Below, piece after piece: positions 1-11,371 of a DNA stretch of 64,000 nucleotides (positions are counted from its first letter, which is position 1; each line of letters starts with the position of its first letter). Under the pieces are notes generated by a model that saw only the letters and a program-made list of their open reading frames with translations, did not search any database and had not been told where the DNA came from. Position numbers and translations under genes: made by a program. The DNA is from Sitta carolinensis (Eukaryota; Chordata; Aves; Passeriformes; Sittidae): contig CM063294.1 of the NCBI GenBank assembly GCA_032173965.1, forward strand, positions 11,398,452 to 11,462,451, in the 5' to 3' direction.

Positions 1-3000
1 GTAGGCAGAGCAATGTTGTCACTGTGCCCATCAGGGCCCTGCAAAGGTCACGGTGGAAGCTTTGGGGTGCTTGAGGATGGGGAGCAGCACAGATCCACCT
101 TGAATTAGCCGGCGTGTTTCCCCTTTTCTGCTGGGAAAGGAGCCAGGGAGGGGCACAGTCACGAGTGAAGCTCTTCTGCCCCGCTAGGAAAATCGGTTGG
201 GAAGGAAATGCTGCTGCTAGCTCGTTCCAGGACGAACCTGGGAGCGGGGGAGCCCCAGGATCAGGGCAGGAGTCGGGGGATGAGGGGAGCCCCGGGAGCG
301 GAGCGCAGCCCCTGCCCGGCTCTGCTGCCACCTGCCGCCGGCAGCCCGGCCCGGGGGGAGCCCAGAACACCGCTCTGCTCATCCCTCCCTCCGAAACCCG
401 TGAAAAGCAGCCCTTGCTCTCTTTCCAAAGAGAAACATTTGTCCTGCGGGAACAAAGGATTTGCTTGAAAATAGCTGCCCGGTGCAGGAAAGCAGAAAGC
501 CTCCTCCTGGCTGGCTTCATCCCAGCAATACATCCCAGGAACACGCTGGGATGTTTGTTTCCGAGGTGTCCTCAGCAGAGTACGCCCTGGCTCTGGCTGG
601 GGCATCCCCGAGATAAGATCTCAGCTGGCAGAGCCGGCATTCCGCGGCGCCGGTGTCCGGGCCAGCAGCAGCGCTTCTGCGAGAGCCTGTGCCTGCAGAG
701 AGGAGCAAATACCCGCCTGTGCAATAAATTTATATGAAATCCCACTTCCCAAGTGTTCCCAAAAGAGGTGATTTTTTTGTTTCTGTGTCCTCTGCTCTCG
801 GGGCCAGTGAGAGCCAATTCCTTCCCCTCCTTTTCCCAGATTTCAGCTCCGCAGACAGCTCAGCTGCTTCCAGCCCCGGCTGCACCCTGGAGGGCTGGGT
901 TGGCAGAAGCCGGAGGTGCCAAAGCCCAGAGGCTCCGCGGTCTTTGCAAGTGCGGAGATAGTTTAAGGTAACAGTTCCTAAACCCTGCTGCTCCCTGCTG
1001 TGCCTTGCACTCCTCAGGGATGGGAGAGCCAAACCCCCAAACAGCGAGAGCCCAGCTGGGAGGAGGCACCGCCAGGGCTGTGGGTTGTCACCCCATGACA
1101 CCCTTCGTCCAGAGTCCCGTCCCTGAGCCCCGCTGCCCCTCTGGGTCCCGCTGAGCCGGGAGGAGAGTCCCAGGAGAGCCAAAAATCTCCGTCCCACGGC
1201 CAGCAGGCAGACCGGGAGGCTCTGCCGCGGGATCGGAGCTTTCCAGTCGGTTCGCCGAGTGTCCAGGCGGTGGCACATGTGGACTGTGGCTCCACTCGGG
1301 GTTTGGCCCCTTTCCGCCCTCCTGGGTCGAGTCCCGGGGATGCTGCTGGCCAGGTGACGGTCACCCGTGGGAGGGGAATCCCTGCAGCACGGCGAACACA
1401 TGCATCCTGCGTTGCTCCTTTGAGTCTTTCCCGCTGCGGATGCGCAGGGAGGCAGATGGAGCTGCAGACAGCCCGGGATAGCCTCTTGGCCATCAGCTCC
1501 CGTCAGCAGCGGGTCTGGCACAGCCCAGCGCTGCCCTGCAGAGCCCTGCCCGGGGATCCTGCCTCCCCACCGCTTCCTGGGCGGGGATGCACCGTGGGAT
1601 GCACTGCCAGCCCACCTGTACTCCCGTGCCATGGGAGCTGTGCCCATCCTGCCCGACACAGCACTCTGGCTCCAGCACTGGTCCTTTCCATGGCCAGCGA
1701 GGATGAGCTGCCAGGATCATGTTCCAAGTGAGGCAGGGCATTCATCAGGTCTCCAGGGGTATGGCCAGCACTCAGCAGCTGTCTGAAAACCTGCTCAGGT
1801 GGCAGTGCCAGAGTGGCAGCACACATCCTCTCTGCTGGGCTGGATACTCCCCTCCTGCCTGCCATGAGGCTTCGTGGGGGCTTCCTGCTAAACTGAAGGT
1901 TTAGGGCAGGAACACGGATCATCCATGGAGCATCCATGCCTGGCTGCCTCCCAAAGGCTGGCTTGTGGGCTGGGCAGGGAGGCCATTTCCTCTTCTAAGG
2001 AAACTGTTACAGCTGCGAAAACAGGATCTTTCCCCTTAAAAAGTCCCTTGATCTTTCCTCCAAATATCAAACTACTCTGCTTGCTCAGGGACCACTCACC
2101 AGCCAGAAGGATGTTACAGCTGCTCTTGGATACGTTCAGCAAGGCATCACAGCATTAGCTGTGTGCTCTAGTTGAAACATTCATCCAGCTCCCAGGGCTA
2201 CCATCTCCCTTCTCTGAAGTGCTGGTGGTGATCAATCATGCAGGGGAAGGTGTGTGGCACGGTGCCATTTGTGGATGTTGGCACTGCCCAGGTGGAACAG
2301 CTCACTGCTGTCAGCCTGCAGTGGGTGTGAACCAGCCCTTGGCACTGGAGGGAAAGGGCTGGGGTGCAGGACGTGCAGAATCCAGAATGCATTGGATTGT
2401 GGAGTTTGAGCCGGCTGCTACCTCTCGTGGTAAGTGCAAAAAGCTTCCAAAGGATCATCATCAATAAGCATTAGCCCACGGGATGGAAACCATGTGGGGG
2501 AAGCCCTGTAATGCCAGAGACATGCTCCGGGCCCAGGATGGGAAGCTTGGCAGCCAGAGTGGCACAACTGATATCCCACTCCCGACCATGCCATGACCGT
2601 GGAATGAGCCATCCCATTCCCTTTGCAGAAGCAGTGGACACCCAGCCCCAGGGGCTCTGGTGCGGGGAGCTCAGGAGAGCAGCCCGGAGCAGGGGGATGG
2701 GCACGGGTGGGAGCCCCGAGGCTGGGACAGGCTGAGGGGTGCACGGAGTGTCCCGTGCCGGTCCAGCCGGGACTGGAGGGTCCAGATCTCAGGTCTCGTC
2801 CGACTGCACGGCTCTCCGGGGCTCCTCCGTGATTAACGGCTGCGCTGCGCTGCAGATGAGCCGCGCGGCCACTGCGTTTGATGTATGGAGCAGGAGGCGG
2901 CGAGGGATTTTCCTCCCCTTCTGGGGTTAATCCTTCCCTGCCTATCGCAGCCCTTTGATTGCAAAGCCCTGCAGATAAACCTCCTTAGTCACCAGCAGAC

Positions 3001-6000
3001 TGCAGGCACCGACCGAAAGGATGCGGGCAGGAGCGTGAGCTGGGAGATGCAGTATTTGGGAGCTTTCCCGCTGCAGACCTTAACTGTGGAGTGCGTGTGC
3101 TCCTTGCAGACTGCGAAAGGGGAGGAAAGTGCTTTTCCTTTGATTAATCTTGATTAATTCTGCTTATTTTACCAGAGATCTAAAGTAACATGAAAAGAGC
3201 CACAAACCCCCAAACGAGTACCGCTCCCCACCCTCTCTGTTTGAAGGAAACCTTTCCAAAGTGGGAGCGCTTCAACAAATCAGGAACACACCCGCGAACA
3301 TGCGGTTTGGGATATGGCAATAGCCACACCACTCTGCCGCTAGCCCCAGCCAGTTTTCATCACGCACAGGCAGCCATAAAAGCCAGCCTAGAACAAGCAG
3401 GGTTGTTTTTGCAGGAGTGGTCGAGTTTTGGATTTTAATAAGCCTCAGTCTCCACATAATTTTTCTCTTTAAAATGCCAAAAGGCACCAGCCCAAAACAA
3501 GGCTTAGAAAATAGCTTGAAAATTCCTGTAAAAGAGCTTGTAAGTGTCTAAAAGCTGCCGAGCTTTGCTCTCCTGGGCTTAGAAATGCCACCTCCATAGC
3601 AGAGCCATAGCAGGAGGGAGGGCTTAGGGAGATCTCACTGGTCCCTGTCCCATTGCAGGGCAGGAGCTGCTGAGGGGACATTGAGTGGTCGAGGCTGTGC
3701 TGTGACAGAGGGATGAATTGTTTGGGTCAAACCTGTCCAGCCAGTTAGGAGACACAGCTGCTGGAATGGGGACAGCCAGGCATGCAGGACAAGAATGTCC
3801 TCGGTTCATGATGCTGCTGTGTGTCCCCTGCCTGAGCACCAAGCTCAGGGAATTAAAGTCCTTCTAAACCCCACTGTCCTGCCACAGCCTTGGTTTTAAA
3901 ACACACATGACATAACCTGGCCCAGTACATGACTGTCCTACAATGACTGAATAATTTGTCTTAACATCTGACTGCTGAGCTTTCTCATTGCAAATTAAGC
4001 TGACTACATTTTGTCCCAACTTCAGCAGACCCTGAGATCAACTAATCACTGTTGTCTCAGGGGTCCTTGGAGAATTTATCAGGTCCCTCTCCATTTCCAG
4101 CTTTCTAGAGAAAACAAAGCCCATCTCTGTGGTGAGGTTGGACTACCCACTTTGCCATTCCTGCTGCTGCACTGACTCCTCTGAGCATCTGCAGCTCTTG
4201 GGGGTTCACTTTGATCAGTGTTCAGAGCAGGGACCCCAATGCCCTGAGGACGACCCTGGGTCACTTGCTTTGTCTACATACTCGAGTGCACATGTGATTT
4301 GAAGCCAAAAAGTCTCCTCAGCCCTTCAAACCTTGAAGCTGAGCCAGGATTTCCCCCTGCACCACACCTGGAACTGGAGGGACCAAGCTGCCCACATGCT
4401 CCAGGCTGAGGGGACCACCACCAAATGCACACTCACATCTGCATGAACATCTGCACACCCAGAACCATGTGCTGCCTGTCCAGCTTTCCAGTCAAGGATT
4501 CTCCAACCCAAAGCTGGAGTGAGCCATCCCAGACTGGAGGATGCTGTGCTTCTTGACTTCACTGCTCCCAGTGAACAACTCCCCAAATCCCTCTCATTTG
4601 AGGTCAGCAGCCTTCCAGCTGCCCAGACTTTAATGCTGGGAACACAACATTTCTCACCCACCCCCCTGCCAATCATCTTCCCCTTCCCCCTGCTCTAGCA
4701 TTTAAAGAAAGATCCACTGGACAAACAGCATCTGAGCAATTACAAAAGTGCTTTCTGCCAGCTGCTAGACTGCTCGTCACCAGTCTGATGGGTAGACTAA
4801 ACAGCAAGGACCTGGGCTGATCCCCCTGCACTGCTCCAGCCTGGAAATGGGGGGAGCTGAGAGAGTGCAATGGTTTGCATCAAAACTGGCAGCAGCGTCC
4901 TGGAGGAGAAGGCCAAGGGAATCCTGTGGCTGCTTAATGGAGGTGGGTGGGAGGAGGGTGGAGAGAGGGCTGAAGGGACTCTGGAGGATGAGCCCAGGCT
5001 GTGGAAAGTGGGGAGCCCCTGGGTCGGGGTCACTTTCCTCCCTTGTGGCAGTCCAGATTTGCATCTCCCCTCTTCTGTCGCCGAACCTGTGTCCAAGCCC
5101 AGCGTGCCAAACCTGGAGCTTCAAAGGTGATTTTTTTCCCCCTTCAGTTGCCCAAACTCTCTTCTTCCTCTTACTCTATAGACAGACAACACAGACAGTT
5201 TCCCTCAGGGCCCGGGGGCTCATCTGGAGTAGCTGGCACCATTATCTGGCAGTCATTCCCTTATCAGGCTGCTGATTTTGGCTCCGGGGAGTCAGCACCT
5301 CTCAGGTGAGGAAGGCTGGGACAGCAGCTGCCCGTGCTGTGCAGTCACAGGGGATTATCAGTCTGGCCACCCCCTCACCTGGGCAAGCCCCATCAGATAG
5401 CAGCTGTCAGACACCCCCGGGGTGACAGGGTGGAAATGGAACATCTCATCTGGGAAATGCCTGCTGCTTCCTTAAAACGAGGAAAGGAAAAAGCATAATT
5501 TGGGCTCGGGCTCCTCTTGCCATCATTTCGCAGCACTGTGTGATGGTGCCAAAGCAATGCAGCAGCAATGGTGCTGGAGAGAGCTGCAGCTTTTATTGCT
5601 CTTATCTCCCAGCTTCTGGAAGATCCCTCTGCCTGCGTGGGGGCCTGGGCAGGGACACGGTGCACACGCCACAGGGGGAGCAGCTCCCCCCTAAATCACA
5701 GCTTGCCATGATTTACACACAGGCTCCTCACAGGTTAGGTAACTGCAGTAAACAGAATAAACAGACCTCCCTCTGGATTTATGGACTGGCAAAAGGACCT
5801 TTAACCACAAAAGAAATGTGCTTTCCAGCCCTCTTCTATTGCCAGATCCCAACCAAAGGCTTAAATGCTTATGTCAAGCCCACAGAGCTCAGGATTTGGG
5901 CTGGATTCAAGCTATTCCTGCATCTTCCCTGCTACCCGCATAAGTCATCCCACAGTTCAGCTCCCGTTCAGCTCCCAGCTGACACACACACATGTGATGC

Positions 6001-7500
6001 CAGAGGAGCCAGAGGGAGCAGGGACAGGATTTTTCCATTTGGGGCTTAGAATAAGTGACTCTTAAAAGCACAAGCAGGCAAAGGTGTGCAAATGCTCTTC
6101 AAAGGGGTTACTTTCTTCTGGAACTTCCCATTCCCCCCCAGCAGCTACCCCTGCTCAAGTGAGGAACTTTGGCTGCTATGACCGAGCTAAACCTTCCCAG
6201 CACAAGAGCTGCTGTCTAAAGAGAAATTAAGGATGTTTTTCATATTTTCTTGGAGTAAAAGAGGTGTTAGATTTTGATGTGTTCTCAAATATCTCATGAG
6301 TTTCCCCCTGTAGATGTGGAAACTTATATAATGATGCTATTACTAATGTTTCATGCCAAAACAAAGAGTGCAAAATGCCTCAGAGTCCTTTGTTAGCAGC
6401 CTTGGGACCATTATTTTTAAAGTGGCACCCCCCCAAAAAAAAAGCAGCAGGAGAAGAGGAGCCTGTCCATCCCCAGACAGTCTCAGCTCATGCCTGAGGA
6501 GCTGGTCCCCACAAGAGGCAGGAGCATGTTAGGGAGTGCCAGAAGTAAGAGTAAAATCAGAAACCAGACTGAATATTTGGAAAATTTGGCATTATTGGGA
6601 CTTTTTGCTTTCCTATACTCCTCAGCTGAGTCAGTCAATGCATCAGCCACACAGAGCAGCCCACAGGGCTACCAAGGAAGTTCTCAGAGCCCAGAGTTAC
6701 CCTTTCCCTTCATAGCCAGAGAGGGAAAAGCATCCAGGAAAGTACTGCTTCCCCCCTTCTTGCACATCTTTATTTAATTCCATTGAAAAGCAAGCACACA
6801 TTTTTGAAATGGAACAATTTAAATCCATGAATTGTTCTGAATCCAGGAGAATTGCCAAACTTTCTGTTTTAATACATTTTCAAATTGCCTTTTCCTCCTG
6901 TCTCGGGGAGCCAAGATATGGCTATTTAATTACAAGCACAACCTCCATTTAAGAAACCCTCATAATGAGGCTGGCGTGAAAAGGCATCCAATTTTTCCAT
7001 TGTCTGACTGAGGGGCTGGAATTAGTGTGTTTTATCCCAGGTTTGCATTTGGCAGGGCTCAGTGAGTGATGCTGTGGGGAATGACTAGAGGCAATCTCCG
7101 TGCTCTGGGCTCTTCGTTATCCTGCCTGTTAGAGGGAACCAAATCCAGACTCTTTCCAGGGGAAGAGGATTTGGGCTGGATGCTTTCTGCAGCTCACCAT
7201 TGCAAAAACACTGCAACACAGAACTTGTGGAAGCTGCACAAAAATGTTTCCCTTGGCTTGCTTTGAGTGAGGAGCAAGAGCTGGCCCATGGGGAGAGAAG
7301 CTCCAGGTATGTCTGCAGCAGCTCAGCTCAGATAACCACTGCAAAAGCCTCCCTGAAGGTTGGGAAGACCCAGACGTGAAGGTACAGGGATGCACCATCC
7401 TTTCAATGCCCTAAACCCAGGGTAGGGACCTTCAGTGCTGGACCCACCCTCCCAAAGGGATCAGGGTGTGCAGAGCCCACCCAGACCTGCTCCCAACCCA
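1..7500. other. Intergenic DNA, distal 5' flank of HAND1; no gene recognised
   Basis: No open reading frame here resembles a known protein, and none shows an exon-like pattern of conserved peptide followed by splice sites. The longest (309 codons, - strand, 730-1659) is composition-driven. The DNA is mixed, with some CpG-containing stretches (around 230-370 and 2750-3060). One short element stands out at 2953-2966, CTTTG-ATTG-CAAAG, an inverted repeat carrying a TCF/LEF-like CTTTGAT. I see no transposon, RNA gene or long tandem repeat. Its position suggests part of the HAND1 regulatory landscape, but this is inference from location only. Confidence 0.6.
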
Positions 7501-7839
7501 GGAAACCTAACATAAACGAAAGCATCTCCCTGGCACAGCAAGTGAGGACCATCTGCTCACAGGTCTCCCCATGGCATCAGGCTGCTGCTAACAGATGTGG
7601 TGTCACCCTGGCAGCATGGTGGCAGACCCCCATCACCTGTCAGAGCCACCCAGTGCCCTCATCCCCTGGAGGGCACCAGGGTGGGCTGCAGAGCCCCCCT
7701 GCAGGTGGGGGAGCAGGAAGGGAACACTCTCCCCATGCCCCCAGGCCAGGCTGTGGATCTGGATGTGCACTGCCCACCCTGCCCTGGGGGCACGGGGATG
7801 TGACAGGACCCTGCCTGGGTGGGGGTGCACTCGTGTGGC

Positions 7840-8330
7840 ACCGGCACCCACAGTCGGGGCTGGTGGACGGCACGGCATCCCGTGCTGGTTCTCTATCCCA
7901 CGAATTCGCATTCCTCCAGGCTCTGGGAGCGCTGGGCCGGCTCTGGCTCCCAGTAAGCAGCCGGCCATGGTGGAGCCATCCTCATCGCCATCCATCATCC
8001 TTATCAGGCGGCGCTGGCAGCCCGGCGGTCCCTGGCAGCGGCGCTGTGCGCACGGCAGGCCGGAGCCATCGCCGAGAGACAGGCGGGAGCATCGCGGCGA
8101 TAAGCGCTCACAAACAAAAACAACAACTCCCCTCCTCGGGACTTCAAAGCGCCGGGCTGAAATCGCTGCGGCCGCGGAGCCGGCGAGGGTGGAGGGGACG
8201 GCGCTGTGCCCGCACGGAGCGGCGGGCGCGGTGGGAAAGGTGCGGGCAGGAGCGCAGAGCTCACCCGCACCGCCGCGGGCACCGGGGCTGGAAGCAGCAG
8301 CAGGAGTTCTGCTCCGTGGCCAGGGGCGCT
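7840..8330. promoter_or_regulatory. Orphan CpG-rich island about 24 kb upstream of HAND1
   Basis: CpG dinucleotides are dense here, especially at 8001-8290, compared with the surrounding DNA. Two GATA-type sites lie inside it: CTTATCAG at 8000-8007 and GATAAG at 8099-8104. Overlapping open frames on both strands (up to 277 codons) are what high GC content produces and resemble no known protein. No TATA box or convincing first exon is visible. Orphan CpG islands near developmental genes are often enhancers or non-coding RNA promoters; which of these applies cannot be told here. Confidence 0.45.
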
Positions 8331-9752
8331 CTGTGCTCCCAAACCATCCCATAGAAACCTACTCCAAGGACTGGCCGGCAATGGTGAGGGACAATTGCTT
8401 TTCACAGGCAACAGTCTCACAGGCATAAAGGAACTTGGAGACCGGCTTTTGGGATGTCAGGAGGGAGATGCAAGGGAAAGTAAGGGCCCGGACACAACCA
8501 CGCTCCACCCGTACCTGGGAGGATCCACGAGCGTTACATTCATTACATCCTGCTTGCGTTAGCCGGGATTTTATTCCTCCGACGGTCCCGACGAAATCCG
8601 TGAGACCTCTTGTGGCACGAGCCGAAACTCTCTGCGCATCCCCAGGGATCCCCCGAGCACCGGGCGGGGCTGTCCCACCCTCCCGCACCCCACCGCACCC
8701 TGGGCACCGGGGCGCCACCGGGAGGAAGGTGCTCCAGCTGTTTGTCCTGACTGGAAAAAGAATCGTGTTGTGCTTAGTACAGGGTTGAAAGCATCTCAGC
8801 CCTGAGATGGTGTCAGGATGATCCAATGCTGCAAGCCTCAAGGAAAGAGACCCCGACAGGAAAGAGACCCCAACAGGAGATCCAAAAGGTGATAAAGCCA
8901 AGCAGTGGATTTGGGGAGAACACGAATGTGGAATGGAGGGACGATGTACAGCATGATGATGTCCACTCACAAACATGTCTGCATACACATATGTTCATAC
9001 ACTCCTTAAATTCCAGCTGTACATCCATGCATCTTAATTTACAAGTGTCATAATGCTATTAAAACCAAATGACACACAGTTTAGCTGGTAATTGCCTTTT
9101 CATAGGATTAACTTTCATTGATCTTTGTCTGTATCCCAAGTCATGGTGAAAAATTGAAATTATAAGTTTTTCAAAAGTCTCTTAAATTTATATACTCATT
9201 ATTTTACTAGGATTCTTATTTGTCAACAAAATGACTCAGAATTGGAAATTTTATCACAATTTTATTTACTTTCCTTTTGCCCAAATTTGAGAGCTTGTTC
9301 TCTGTATTTCCTTTTCCTTCTCCTTCCTGATTTTCAGTAAATGAGAGGAAACTTAAGGAGCAAGGGAATCCCCATCTATTTCACTTGAGTAGCATTTAAT
9401 TGAAGTGGAACAATTGCTTATCATTTGATCTAGTTCATCACAAAATAGACCTATTCCAGAAGAAGGAAGAAGTGTATATTTCCCTCTGTGTTTTGTGGAG
9501 TAAAAGCCCTTTTCCTCAGCTGCTTCCCTGGGGGGTTTGGAGGAAAGTTCCCATCAGGTACCCTTTGACAAAAGGCATCCTGATGCTGGAAGACTCCCAT
9601 TCCCTGCCTCATCTCCTCCATCAGGGCAGCCCTTCTGCCATTCCCTTCCTCCCATGACCACAGTGTAGGTCTCCCTTGTCACACTGCCACCTCTCCAGAG
9701 CCCTCACTTTGCTTCCAGCAATGACATCGCACACCAGCCCACGTATGGGCAT
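8331..9752. other. Intergenic DNA, partly AT-rich; no gene recognised
   Basis: There is no recognisable coding sequence. At about 8841-8876 a 17-18 bp phrase (GGAAAGAGACCCC plus flanks) is tandemly duplicated once. Around 9050-9400 the sequence becomes AT-rich. Nothing else is supported. Confidence 0.55.
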
Positions 9753-11371
9753 CAACCACCATGAACCAGGATCATGGATATGAGCAACCACCATGAACCA
9801 AGGTCATGGACATGAGCAACCACCATGAACCAGGGGCATGGATGTGACCAACCACCATGAACCAAGGTCATGGACATGAGCAACCACCATGAACCAGGGT
9901 CATGGACATGAGCAACCACCATGAACCAGGGCCATGGACATGAGCAACCACCATGAACCAGGGCCATGGGTGTGACCAACCACCATGAACCAGGGCCATG
10001 GGTGTGACCAACCACCATGAACCAGGGGCATGGATGTGACCAACCACCATGAACCAGGATCATGGATATGAGCAACCACCATGAACCAAGGTCATGGACA
10101 TGAGCAACCACCATGAACCAGGGTCATGGACGTGACCAACCACCATGAACCAGGGTCATGGACGTGACCAACCACCATGAACCAGGATCATGGATATGAG
10201 CAACCACCATGAACCAAGGTCATGGACATGAGCAACCACCATGAACCAGGGGCATGGATGTGACCAACCACCATGAACCAAGGTCATGGACATGAGCAAC
10301 CACCATGAACCAGGGTCATGGACATGAGCAACCACCATGAACCAGGGTCATGGACGTGACCAACCACCATGAACCAAGGTCATGGACATGAGCAACCACC
10401 ATGAACCAGGGTCATGGACGTGACCAACCACCATCAACCAGGGTCATGGACGTGACCAACCACCATGAACCAGGGTCATGGACATGAGCAACCACCATGA
10501 ACCAGGATCGTGGACATGAGCAACCACCATGAACCAGGGGCATGGATGTGACCAACCACCATGAACCAAGGTCATGGACATGAGCAACCACCATGAACCA
10601 GGGTCATGGACATGAGCAACCACCATGAACCAGGGCCATGGGTGTGACCAACCACCATGAACCAAGGTCATGGACATGAGCAACCACCATTAACCAAGGT
10701 CATGGACATGAGCAACCACCATGAACCAGGATCATGGATATGAGCAACCACCATGAACCAAGGTCATGGACATGAGCAACCACCATGAACCAGGATCGTG
10801 GATATGAGCAACCACCATGAACCAGGGTCATGGACATGAGCAACCACCATGAACCAGGATCGTGGGCATGAGCAACCACCATGAACCAGGGTCATGGACA
10901 TGAGCAACCACCATGAACCAGGGTCATGGACATGAGCAACCACCATGAACCAGGGCATGGATGTGACCAACCACCATGAACCAAGGTCATGGACATGAGC
11001 AACCACCATGAACCAGGGGCATGGATGTGACCAACCACCATGAACCAGGGTCATGGACGTGACCAACCACCATGAACCAGGGTCATGGACGTGACCAACC
11101 ACCATGAACCAGGGTCATGGACGTGACCAACCACCATGAACCAGGGGCATGGACATGAGCAACCACCATGAACCAGGGTCATGGACGTGACCAACCACCA
11201 TGAACCAGGGGCATGGGTGTGACCAACCACCATGAACCAGGGTCATGGATGTGACCAACCACCGTGAACCAGGGTCATGGACGTGACCAACCACCATGAA
11301 CCAGGGCCATGGGTGTGACCAACCACCGTGAACCAGGATGGAATGTGACCATGAACCATGACCAACCACAA
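9753..11371. repeat. 32-bp minisatellite, about 50 tandem copies
   Basis: The unit reads CAACCACCATGAACCAGG followed by a variable half such as GTCATGGACATGAG. Units stay in 32-bp register from 9753 to about 10950, where one unit lacks a base; the last copies near 11340-11371 are degenerate. Variation is confined to the second half of the unit, in a handful of recurring variants. A five-unit block at 9753-9912 recurs with the same variant order at 10169-10328, 13 units downstream, so the array grew partly by block duplication. Each GTCATGG unit contains the stem CCATGA/TCATGG with a 7-nt loop. Eleven or so units carry CCAAGGTCA. The minus strand gives ORFs of up to 120 codons with a 32-residue period; these reflect the repeat and are not genes. 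Confidence 0.97.

Noticed and set aside
730..1659. 309-codon minus-strand ORF
   Set aside because: Gly/Arg/Ser-rich without a recognisable fold, signal or family motif; no neighbouring splice structure.
7542..8428. Overlapping ORFs of 270 and 277 codons (+) and 239 codons (-)
   Set aside because: Three overlapping frames with no domain similarity inside a GC-rich island; none looks selected as protein.
9752..11369. Minus-strand ORFs of 60-120 codons with a 32-residue periodic protein
   Set aside because: They arise because the 32-bp unit cycles through three frames. Stops appear wherever GTCATGG falls in the wrong frame, and the ORF ends follow repeat variants rather than any gene structure.
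9753..11371. CRISPR-like array
   Set aside because: Units are directly tandem with no unique spacers, and the genome is vertebrate.
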